A DNA stretch of 64,000 nt from Streptomyces avermitilis MA-4680 = NBRC 14893 (GTDB taxonomy: Bacteria > Actinomycetota > Actinomycetes > Streptomycetales > Streptomycetaceae): positions 6,882,001 through 6,946,000 of the forward strand of contig NC_003155.5 of the NCBI RefSeq assembly GCF_000009765.2, given 5' to 3'. Below, one piece after another: positions 15,466 through 22,677 of the stretch. Each line of letters opens with the position of its first letter. The stretch's first letter is position 1. The translations under genes were made by a program, and so were the position numbers. The notes under the pieces are model-generated. The model was not told where the DNA came from, did not search any database, and saw only the letters and a list, made by a program, of their open reading frames with translations.

Positions 15466-16488
15466 TCAGCCCCAGCAGTTCTCCAGGCCGTAGCCGGTGT
15501 CCTTCGCCGTGACGCCGTCCTGCGCCTTGTCGGTGATCAGGGTGACGCCGGTGTCGGTGTAACCGGACGCCTTCTTGCCGTCCTTGGCGTACGTCACGAC
15601 GGCCTTGACGCCCTCGGCGGCCATCTTCAGCGGGTACTGCTGCGACGTCGCGGCGATCTTGCCGTCCTTGACGGCCTGGGTGCCGGTGCAGCCGCCGTCG
15701 ACGGAGACGATCAGCACGTCCTTCTCCCGGCCCTTGGCCTTCAGCGCGGTGTACGCGCCCAGGGCGGCCGGTTCGTTGATGGTGTAGACGACGTTGATGC
15801 CGGGCGCCTTCTGCAGGCAGTTCTCCATCGCGGTCTGGCCCTTGGCCTGGTCGCCGCCGGTGTCCTGGGCGCACACGACGTCCTTGTCGGTGGCGCCGAA
15901 GCCCTTCAGGAAACCGTTGTGCCGCTGGACGCCGACGGAGACGCCCGGCGCCAGGTCGAGGGCGGCTATCTTCGCCTTCTTGCCCTTCATGACGGCCTTG
16001 GCGTACTCGCCGATCAGCTGGCCGGCCTTGAGGTTGTCGGTGGCGAAGAGTGCGTCGACCGCGCTTTCCGGCTCGGTCGGGGTGTCCAGGGCGATGACCA
16101 GGACACCCTTGGCGCGGGCCTTCTGAATGGCGGGCACGATCGCCTTGGAGTCGCTCGGGGTGATCAGGATGCCCTTCACCCCGGCGGCGACCATGTTCTC
16201 GATGGCGGTGACCTGCCCGGCGTTGTCCCCGTCGAACTTGCCCGCCGCGGTGGACAGTTGGACACCGTTCTCCTTGGCGGCCTTCTCCGCGCCCTCCTTC
16301 ATCTTCACGAAGAACGGGTTGGTGTCGGTCTTGGTGATCAGACCGACCTTGACGCTGCCCGAGCCGGAGCTCTTGGAGCCCGAACCGGAGCCGGAGCCGG
16401 AGCCGCAGGCCGTCAGAGTGAGGGCCGCGACGCCCGTGACCGCGGCGGCTCTGAGGAGCGAGGAGGACAGGCGAGTGGTGCGAGACAT
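15466..16488 (-). CDS. Sugar-binding lipoprotein (FrcB/RbsB-like)
   Basis: A 340-residue substrate-binding protein. The signal peptide ends in the lipobox LTAC (Cys28), followed by a flexible GSGSGS linker encoded by short GC repeats. The mature part has the periplasmic-binding fold of the ribose/fructose group (VGLITKTDTNPFFVKMKEG, GVKGILITPSDS, NEPAALGAYTALKA). I chose ATG 16488 because AGGAG precedes it and the signal peptide begins there. It is the first gene of the importer operon, directly downstream of two LacI-type operators. Confidence 0.93.
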   Translation of the reverse strand: MSRTTRLSSSLLRAAAVTGVAALTLTACGSGSGSGSGSKSSGSGSVKVGLITKTDTNPFFVKMKEGAEKAAKENGVQLSTAAGKFDGDNAGQVTAIENMVAAGVKGILITPSDSKAIVPAIQKARAKGVLVIALDTPTEPESAVDALFATDNLKAGQLIGEYAKAVMKGKKAKIAALDLAPGVSVGVQRHNGFLKGFGATDKDVVCAQDTGGDQAKGQTAMENCLQKAPGINVVYTINEPAALGAYTALKAKGREKDVLIVSVDGGCTGTQAVKDGKIAATSQQYPLKMAAEGVKAVVTYAKDGKKASGYTDTGVTLITDKAQDGVTAKDTGYGLENCWG

Positions 16489-16548
16489 GATCGACTCCTG
16501 TGGGATAGCGGGCGGCACGGGGTTGGGATCAGGACACGCCGCCCGGGG

Positions 16549-16578
16549 TGTCATCGTTGACTTATGTCATCGTTGACA
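16549..16578. promoter_or_regulatory. Pair of LacI-type operators
   Basis: The 13-mer TGTCATCGTTGAC occurs at 16549-16561 and again at 16565-16577, 16 bp apart. Each has the inverted arms TGTCA and TGACA around a 4-nt centre, close to the CG-centred palindromes bound by LacI-family regulators. They lie 61 nt upstream of the binding-protein start and between it and the divergent kinase gene, so one repressor could control both. Confidence 0.75.
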
Positions 16579-16716
16579 CTGCCTGGCGAGGATGATGGAC
16601 TCCGGATCCAGGCAACGTCAATGCCTTCCACTCGTCACAAATCGGCAACGTCCGTAGCCGTGGTCTCCGTGCGGCAGGTCTCTGGCCGCGTCGCCGCGAG
16701 GCCCCATGCCCGACCT

Positions 16717-16776
16717 TTCAGAGCCGTTCAGAGCCATTCAGAGTCGTTCAGAGCCGTTCCGATCCGTTTCGAGCCT
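16717..16776. repeat. 10-bp tandem repeat in the kinase leader
   Basis: Four close copies of TTCAGAGCCG (16717-16756) and two degenerate ones (to 16776) occupy the DNA just upstream of the kinase start at 16796. Spacing of about one helical turn would place any bound protein on one face, but slippage alone could also make it. No known binding motif is recognised. Confidence 0.85.
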
Positions 16777-16795
16777 TGCCGAGAGAGAGCAGCCC

Positions 16796-17758
16796 ATGAG
16801 CCCGCGTCAGATCACTGTTCTGGGAGAGTGCGTCGCGGACGCCTTCACCGAACCGGCAAACGCCTCGAACGAACTTGCTCTGCGGGTGCTGCCTGGCGGC
16901 GGACCCGCGAATACGGCGGTGGCCCTGGCCAGGCTGGGCACGCCGGCCCGCTTCCTGGCGCGGCTGTCCGGGGATGTGTTCGGCCGCCTGTTCCGGGCCC
17001 ACCTGGAGGAGTCCGGCGTCGACCTGTCGTACGCCGTCGCCGCCGCCGAGCCCAGCACGCTGGCCGTGGCGGAGCTGGATGCCACCGGGCAGGCCGCGTT
17101 CTCGTTCCACGCGCAGAACACGGCCGACTGGCAGTGGACTCCAGGGGAACTGGCGGGGGTGGATCTGTCCGAAACGGCCTGTGTGCACACCGGGTCGCTG
17201 GCGCTGGTCCGTGAACCCGGCGGGGCGGCGGTGGAGGAGTTCCTGGCAGCGGCGGCTCCGCGGGCCACCATCAGCATCGATCCCAACGTCCGGCCGCTGC
17301 TGGTGCGCCCCGAGGTCTACCGCGCCCGGCTGGCGCACTGGTGCGCTCTCGCCGACATCCTGCGCCTGAGCGAGGACGACCTGGAACTCCTCCTGCCGGG
17401 CACCCCGCCCGAGCAGGCGTGCGACATCTGGCATGCCGCGGGGGTGCGGCTCGTCGTGATCACGCTCGGCGCCGGCGGCGCCCTGGCCTCGCTCGACGGC
17501 GAACGACTGCGGGTGCCCGCTGTGGCCACGCGGGTGGTCGACACGGTCGGCGCGGGGGACTCCTTCACCGCCGGCCTGCTGCATCACCTCGGCGCCCGCG
17601 GACTCCTCGGTGGCCGGCTGACCGATCTCGGTCTCGACGAGGTCGCGGAAGCCTGCCGGTTCGGTGCCCGGGTCGCGGCCCTGACCTGCTCGGTCGCCGG
17701 TCCCAATCCGCCGTGGCGTGACCAGTTGGCACAGCTGACGACCGCCGGTGGCGCCTGA
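16796..17758 (+). CDS. PfkB-family carbohydrate kinase
   Basis: A 320-residue ribokinase/fructokinase-family enzyme. The N-terminal substrate motif PGGGPANTAVALARLG (residues about 33-48) and the C-terminal signature DTVGAGDSFTAGLL, with its catalytic Asp, are both intact. It should phosphorylate the sugar brought in by the divergent ABC importer; fructose or a related sugar is the best guess. ATG 16796 is chosen over an upstream in-frame ATG at 16706 because GAGAGAGAG precedes it and the extra residues derive from the 10-bp repeat. Confidence 0.9.
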   Translation: MSPRQITVLGECVADAFTEPANASNELALRVLPGGGPANTAVALARLGTPARFLARLSGDVFGRLFRAHLEESGVDLSYAVAAAEPSTLAVAELDATGQAAFSFHAQNTADWQWTPGELAGVDLSETACVHTGSLALVREPGGAAVEEFLAAAAPRATISIDPNVRPLLVRPEVYRARLAHWCALADILRLSEDDLELLLPGTPPEQACDIWHAAGVRLVVITLGAGGALASLDGERLRVPAVATRVVDTVGAGDSFTAGLLHHLGARGLLGGRLTDLGLDEVAEACRFGARVAALTCSVAGPNPPWRDQLAQLTTAGGA

Positions 17759-17852
17759 CGGTGAAGCCGGACAAGGCCGTCGTCCGGCACCTCGACTCCG
17801 CCGACAAATGACGCCCTCAAGTGACGCCCACAACTGACAAGGACACGAGACC

Positions 17853-18146
17853 GTGAAGAAGACCCTGCTCGCCGAGTTCACCGCCCGCGAGGGAGCGCAG
17901 GACGAGGTTGCCCGCCTGATCGGCGACTACGCCCTGAAGGTGCGCGAGGAAGAAGGCAACATCACCTTCGACGTCTACACCAAGGCAGCCGCCCCGCGCG
18001 CCTACTGGATCTTCGAGGTGTACCGGGACGAGGACGCCTTCCAGGCGCACCTGAACGCCCCGTACGGCGGCCCTTTCAACGCCGCCCTCATTCCGCTGAT
18101 CGAAGAGGACGCCTCGGTGCTGACCTTCCTCGATCCGCTGGCGTGA
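17853..18146 (+). CDS. Antibiotic-biosynthesis-monooxygenase-fold protein
   Basis: A 97-residue protein with the ferredoxin-like ABM/quinol-monooxygenase fold: TLLAEFTAREGAQDEVARLI, GNITFDVYTKAAAP, WIFEVYRDEDAFQAHL. Small homodimeric members oxidise quinols or act as general detoxifying oxygenases without cofactor. GTG start at 17853 with AAGGA about 8 nt upstream. It lies 94 nt behind the kinase and could be the end of that transcript, so a link to sugar metabolism is possible but unproven. Confidence 0.85.
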   Translation: MKKTLLAEFTAREGAQDEVARLIGDYALKVREEEGNITFDVYTKAAAPRAYWIFEVYRDEDAFQAHLNAPYGGPFNAALIPLIEEDASVLTFLDPLA

Positions 18147-18278
18147 CGACGTCGGGCACGCCTCACGCGCGTGACGAGCGGTCGAGGCCGTTGACATCAC
18201 AAGACAGGCACAACGCCCCCACAGGGCTTTCACGCGACGCATGATGATCCCTCAGCACGCGTCAGTCCTGGGGGTACT

Positions 18279-18848
18279 TTGCACGCCCGCACCACCATCT
18301 GCGCCGTCGTTCTGCTGCTCGCCGCCACCGCTTGCGCAGGTCCCGGCCACACCGACGAGCCGGATGCCAGGCCGAAGCAGGCCACGGCCAAGCCCGTACC
18401 CGCCGCCGGGGCGCTCAAGATCGGCGTCGGACACCACTGGAGCGACACGGACACCGACGGCAGCCACATCAGTGGCACCACGACCGTCATGGGCTACACC
18501 CAGCCGGCGAAGGGCGCCACCCTGTCCGACGACGTCACCGACGTCCCGCACCCCGTGTGGGCCACCCTCGACGTCCGGCTCTGCGCCGACGCGACCAGCA
18601 CCACGGTGATGGCTTCCCAGACACCCTGGTCCCTCGGCTTCCCCGACGGGACCCGGGGCCGGGCCCCGCTGTTCAGCGGATCCGGCGTGCCGAAGCCTGA
18701 GTACCCCACCGGAAGTGCCGCCGTGCGGCCCGGCTCGTGCCTTCGCGGGAAGATCACGTTCGCTGTCGAACGGGGCACCCGTCCCGACCAGGTGATCTAC
18801 GACGTCGAAAGCCGCGACCCCGTCGGGTGGGCTGTGCCCGCGGCATGA
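18279..18848 (+). CDS. Hypothetical secreted lipoprotein
   Basis: A 189-residue protein with a short signal peptide and lipobox ATAC (Cys19), so it should be anchored to the outer face of the membrane. The mature part shows no domain I recognise; two later cysteines (in RLCADATS and GSCLRGKI) could form a disulphide. The TTG at 18279 follows a G-rich ribosome site (CTGGGGGTA). Regulation is not evident. Confidence 0.75.
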   Translation: MHARTTICAVVLLLAATACAGPGHTDEPDARPKQATAKPVPAAGALKIGVGHHWSDTDTDGSHISGTTTVMGYTQPAKGATLSDDVTDVPHPVWATLDVRLCADATSTTVMASQTPWSLGFPDGTRGRAPLFSGSGVPKPEYPTGSAAVRPGSCLRGKITFAVERGTRPDQVIYDVESRDPVGWAVPAA

Positions 18849-18965
18849 CAGCAGGACGTCGCGATCGATGCCGTGAGCGGTCGACCCGTCCGGTGGTAAC
18901 CGGGCCCGGACCTGTGAGGTCCACTCGCGCAGCGTCTGCGAGAGCGGTGCGACGGAACGAGATCG

Positions 18966-18991
18966 ACGCCCCGGGCTCGGGCCCGGGGCGT
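18966..18991. terminator. Bidirectional hairpin terminator
   Basis: A perfect 11-bp stem (ACGCCCCGGGC at 18966-18976 and GCCCGGGGCGT at 18981-18991) with the 4-nt loop TCGG. It lies between the lipoprotein gene and the convergent small protein gene, so it can end both transcripts. There is no U tract, as is usual in Streptomyces. Confidence 0.8.
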
Positions 18992-19000
18992 CTCCTTGGG

Positions 19001-19249
19001 TCACTGGATCGGGGCGTCGGGCGGGGGGAGGTGGACGGTGCGGTCCCTGTCGACGGATTCGATGCCGGCGACCGCCTTCAGGGCCGGGATCCGGTCCTCC
19101 GCGATGGTGCCGGAGAGCGTGCCGAGGATCGCCTGCTCGCCCGTGACCGTCAGCCCGGCCCCTCGCGCGGCCTCGACCACCTCCGCGAACCGGTCGGGGT
19201 CGACCGAAAGGATGACCCCGACCGGCCCGGAAGAGGGCGACTCGCTCAC
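19001..19249 (-). CDS. Small companion protein of the S8 peptidase
   Basis: An 82-residue protein with a compact alpha/beta pattern (VGVILSVDPDRFAEVVEAARG, then IPALKAVAGIESVDRDRTV). The ending resembles the last strand of subtilase propeptide-like (I9) folds, where GI-x-SV-x-x-D recurs. The GTG start overlaps the stop of the peptidase gene (GTGA), so the two are made together. I infer that it inhibits or chaperones the peptidase in trans, because that protein has no obvious cleavable prodomain of its own. Confidence 0.65.
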   Translation of the reverse strand: MSESPSSGPVGVILSVDPDRFAEVVEAARGAGLTVTGEQAILGTLSGTIAEDRIPALKAVAGIESVDRDRTVHLPPPDAPIQ

Positions 19250-20580
19250 GGGGCCTGGAGCAGGCCCGAGCCGACGTCCCTGACGGGCTGCGTCAGCGGG
19301 AACGCACTGGACAGCAGACTGGCCTTGAGATCCTCCGCAGAGGCGTTGGGGGCGGCCTGGGCGAGCAGCGCGAGGACACCCGCGACGTGCGGTGTGGCCA
19401 TGCTGGTGCCCGACATCGACTGGTACCCGCCGCCAGGGGCCGCCGAGTGCACGGCCCTGCCGGGCGCGGCGATGTTGACCTCGCCGCCCTGGCCGTTGAT
19501 GCCCGCGGAGGAGAAGGACGACACCGTGAGTGCCCTGTCCAGCGAGGCCACCGCGAGGATGGAGGGACAGTTGGCGGGTCGGCCGACCGGCCTGATGGCC
19601 TGGGGGCGGCTGCTTTCGTTGCCCGCGGCGGCGACGATCACTGTCCCGCGCTGGAGCGCACGCTGGGCCAGCTGCTCGTAGGTCTGGGGGAAGAGCTCAC
19701 CCGGCTGGACCGCGGCGCCGAGCGACATGGAGATCACCCGCGCGCCGTGGGCGACGGCCCAGGCCATGGCCGCCAGGATCTGGCCGTCGGTACCGCTGCC
19801 CGCGTTGCTGAGCACCTTCGCGGCGAGTACCCGGGCCTCGCTTGCCACGCCGTAGCGGGGCCCCTGCTGGGGACTGGCCGGACCGGCGGCGGTGCCGATG
19901 CAGTGCGTGCCGTGGCCATGGCCGTCCTCGACGGTCTCGCCGGGCACGAAGGAGACCGTCTCGTCTATGCGCCCGGCGAGGTCCGGGTGGTCGGTGTCCA
20001 CGCCGGTGTCGAGCACGGCGATCTTCACACCGCGCCCGGTCAGGCTGGACATGTTGGCCCGGATCGCCTGGAGGCCCCAGGTCCAGTTCCGCTCGTCCCA
20101 AGCCGGGCCCTGGGCCGCGGCGATTTCGGCCTTGGTGTGGCGTTCCACCACTCCCTCGTCGCTGCGGTAGGCCGGGAAGAACGCGGTCGGCGCCTGCTGG
20201 GGAGCGGTGATCACCGAGGCGTAGACCATGCGCTCCGGCTCGGCCGCGATGATCGAGGGCTCCGCCTCGGCCGTGGTCACCAGCGCGTGGCGCTGGTCGG
20301 GCCGCACTTCGACGACGGCGGCGCCCAGTTCTTCGAAGAGCACCGAGACGTCGGGGCGCTCCAGGAGTTCGGCGACGTTCGCGGCGTCGGTCCCGCGTAT
20401 ACGCTCCACCGGCGCGATGTCGGCGGAGGCACGCAGGGCCTCCAATCCGCTCTCCTGGTTGCTCTGGTCGAGCAGGATCACGTACCGCCCGGTGTACTCC
20501 GCGCCCCGTCCCGTGAAGGGGGCATCGGGCCGATCCGGCTGCTCGCCGAAGGCGCGCCTGTCCATGGGTCCGTTCGCCAT
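19246..20580 (-). CDS. S8 subtilisin-family serine peptidase without signal peptide
   Basis: A 444-residue subtilase. The catalytic triad is visible as VAVLDTGVDTDHPDLAGR (Asp, about residue 192), GHGTHCIGTAAG (His) and SGTSMATPHVAGVLALL (Ser, about residue 390). The first 150 residues are an unusual acidic N-terminal region with no signal peptide, so the enzyme is probably cytoplasmic. It is coupled to a small I9-like protein downstream. The ATG at 20580 has only a weak GGGAAA ribosome site. The substrate is unknown. Confidence 0.88.
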   Translation of the reverse strand: MANGPMDRRAFGEQPDRPDAPFTGRGAEYTGRYVILLDQSNQESGLEALRASADIAPVERIRGTDAANVAELLERPDVSVLFEELGAAVVEVRPDQRHALVTTAEAEPSIIAAEPERMVYASVITAPQQAPTAFFPAYRSDEGVVERHTKAEIAAAQGPAWDERNWTWGLQAIRANMSSLTGRGVKIAVLDTGVDTDHPDLAGRIDETVSFVPGETVEDGHGHGTHCIGTAAGPASPQQGPRYGVASEARVLAAKVLSNAGSGTDGQILAAMAWAVAHGARVISMSLGAAVQPGELFPQTYEQLAQRALQRGTVIVAAAGNESSRPQAIRPVGRPANCPSILAVASLDRALTVSSFSSAGINGQGGEVNIAAPGRAVHSAAPGGGYQSMSGTSMATPHVAGVLALLAQAAPNASAEDLKASLLSSAFPLTQPVRDVGSGLLQAP

Positions 20581-20813
20581 TGAATTTCCCGCTTTCTGTG
20601 CGCATCCCCCGGTTCGTGGACGCGCGCCGACTCACGGGGTGCCGGGCGCCAAGGATGGTGGGGCGCGCTTCAGCCGTGTATCGACGCGTGGTGCCGTCGC
20701 CGGCAAGGCTGTCCCCTGCCAGGCCGCTACTTCGGCAACGCCCCCTGGTACACCGTCGCACCGGGTACGGGGGCCCGCAACACAGCGTCGCCGCGCACCG
20801 GCAGAGCCCGGCG

Positions 20814-21446
20814 TCAGCGCAGGGTGTCGATCACCTCGTCGTCGGAGAGCTGCTCGAAGTCCTCGTACCACTCTCCGACGGCGTAGAAGAGTTCCGGCTC
20901 GTAGAGGCAGATGACGTCGTCGGCCTCCTCGTGCAGCGTCTCGACGGCGCGGGAGCCGACCGGTACGGCGAGGATCAGGCCGGCGGCCCCCTGTCCGCGC
21001 AGGTGACGAAGGGCGGCCCGGGCGGTGACACCGGTGGCGAGTCCGTCGTCCACGAGGATCACGGTGCGGCCGCGGATCCGCGGCGCGGGGCGTCCGGCGC
21101 GGTAGCGCTCCTCGCGGCGGTGGACCTCCGCCCGCTGATCGGCCACGGCCTGAGTGAGCTGCGCCTCGGTGAGCCCCAGAACGGCGAGCGAGCTCTTGTC
21201 GAAGAACGGCGGATCGTCGCCCGCGACGGCACCGATCCCGGACTCCGGACGGCCCGGCGCTCCGATCTTGCGCACCACCAGCACGTCCAGCGGGGCCTTG
21301 AGGGCGTGGGCGATCTCGGCGGCGACGGGGACACCGCCACGGGGCAGGGCCAGGACGAGCGGGTCGGTCAGCTCGCCCTTCTCCGCCCGCCTCAGGAGTT
21401 CGGCGGCCAGCTCCCGGCCGGCCTGCCGGCGATCCCGGAAACGCAT
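20814..21446 (-). CDS. Phosphoribosyltransferase-family protein
   Basis: A 210-residue type I phosphoribosyltransferase. The PRPP loop is visible as VILVDDGLATGVTARAAL (residues about 125-142), and LVLALPRGGVPVAAEIA near residue 35 matches the N-terminal conserved block. Members of this short group are often annotated as predicted phosphoribosyltransferases of unknown base. ATG 21446 is chosen because GGAGG precedes it; the long upstream frame is only a 13-bp repeat array translated. Confidence 0.85.
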   Translation of the reverse strand: MRFRDRRQAGRELAAELLRRAEKGELTDPLVLALPRGGVPVAAEIAHALKAPLDVLVVRKIGAPGRPESGIGAVAGDDPPFFDKSSLAVLGLTEAQLTQAVADQRAEVHRREERYRAGRPAPRIRGRTVILVDDGLATGVTARAALRHLRGQGAAGLILAVPVGSRAVETLHEEADDVICLYEPELFYAVGEWYEDFEQLSDDEVIDTLR

Positions 21447-21485
21447 GACACCCGCCTCCTCCCGGCCCGGGTTCCCCACCGGTGG

Positions 21486-21563
21486 GGGGCCAAACGACGG
21501 GGCCGAACGACGGGGCCGAACGACGGGGCCGAACGAGGGGGCCAAGTGACGGGACCGAACGAC
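21486..21563. repeat. Six copies of a 13-bp repeat
   Basis: The unit GGGGCCGAACGAC is repeated six times with few changes between the phosphoribosyltransferase and hydrolase genes. It sits about 40 nt upstream of the former, inside its probable leader or promoter. The length is not a multiple of three, so it is not a coding repeat. It may be a slippage array or a protein-binding array. Confidence 0.9.
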
Positions 21564-21773
21564 GGTACCGGCGGGCGGCGCCTGAGGCGATGCCACGTAC
21601 CGGACGCTCCCGTGATCTCCGCCGATCTCCGCCGTGAGCATCCGTGCGGGGGCCGTCGTCAAGTGGCCTGATATGGAGCCGTATCGACCTGCCGGTTCGT
21701 TTCATGGGTCTGCCCCTTGGGCAGGCATCGGGCAGCGTGTTCTCGGCCCATGGGCCGAGGGAGGGGGAGCGCT

Positions 21774-22673
21774 GTGCAGACTCAGACGCGCATGCTCGAC
21801 CAGGTCCGGACGACGGACGGACGACTGCTCAAGGTCGAGATCTCGGGGGATCCACGCGGCCGGCCGGTGTTCCTGCTGCACGGCATGCCCGGCAGCCGCG
21901 TCGGCCCCCGGCCTCGCCCGATGTTCCTCTACCAGCGCGGCGCCCGCCTGATCAGCTACGACCGCCCCGGCTACGGGGGCTCGGACCGCAAGGCGGGCCG
22001 CCGCGTCGCCGATGTCGTCCAGGACGTGGCCGAAGTCGCGGACGCGCTGGAGCTGGACCGGTTCGCCGTGGCCGGGCGCTCCGGCGGGGCGCCGCACGCG
22101 CTGGCCTGTGCCGCGCTGCTGCCCGACCGGGTCACCCGGGCCGCCGCCCTGGTCACGCTCGCCCCGCGGGACGCGAAGGGGCTCGACTGGTTCGCGGGCA
22201 TGGCCCCGTCCAACGTCCATGAGTTCCGCACCGCGTTCAACGATCCCGAGCGGTTCGTGGCCCGGCTCATCCCGCGCTCGGCCAAGATCCGCAGCAATCC
22301 GGCACGGCTGCTCGAAGAGCTGCGCGGCGACCTGACGGCCGACGACCGGCAGATCGTCGCGGACGGCGCCATCCGCTCCATGCTGCTGCGCAACTACCAC
22401 GAGGCGCTGCGCAGTTCGCCCTACGGCTGGGTCGACGACGCGCTCGCGCTGACCGGCCCCTGGGGGTTCGACCCGGCCGACATCCGGGTGCCGGTGCTGC
22501 TGTGGCACGGCGCGCAGGACGTCTTCTCGCCGGCCGCGCACTCCACCTGGCTGGCCGGCCGTATCCCGCGCGCCACCGCGGTCCTCGAACCCGCGGCGGC
22601 GCACTTCGCGGCCCTGCGTGCCCTGCCGGCGGTCCTGACCTGGCTCCTGGCGGACGCCGCGCGGCAGGGCTGA
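21774..22673 (+). CDS. Alpha/beta-hydrolase
   Basis: A 299-residue alpha/beta-hydrolase. The oxyanion motif is HGMPGSR, the nucleophile elbow GRSGG (Ser about residue 95), a late acid lies in WHGAQDVFSP, and the His is in AAAHFAAL. The GTG at 21774 is preceded by GAGGGGGAG; the longer frame starting at 21717 has no ribosome site. The substrate cannot be told. It ends 4 nt before the convergent fxsT stop. Confidence 0.88.
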   Translation: MQTQTRMLDQVRTTDGRLLKVEISGDPRGRPVFLLHGMPGSRVGPRPRPMFLYQRGARLISYDRPGYGGSDRKAGRRVADVVQDVAEVADALELDRFAVAGRSGGAPHALACAALLPDRVTRAAALVTLAPRDAKGLDWFAGMAPSNVHEFRTAFNDPERFVARLIPRSAKIRSNPARLLEELRGDLTADDRQIVADGAIRSMLLRNYHEALRSSPYGWVDDALALTGPWGFDPADIRVPVLLWHGAQDVFSPAAHSTWLAGRIPRATAVLEPAAAHFAALRALPAVLTWLLADAARQG

Positions 22674-22677
22674 GGGC

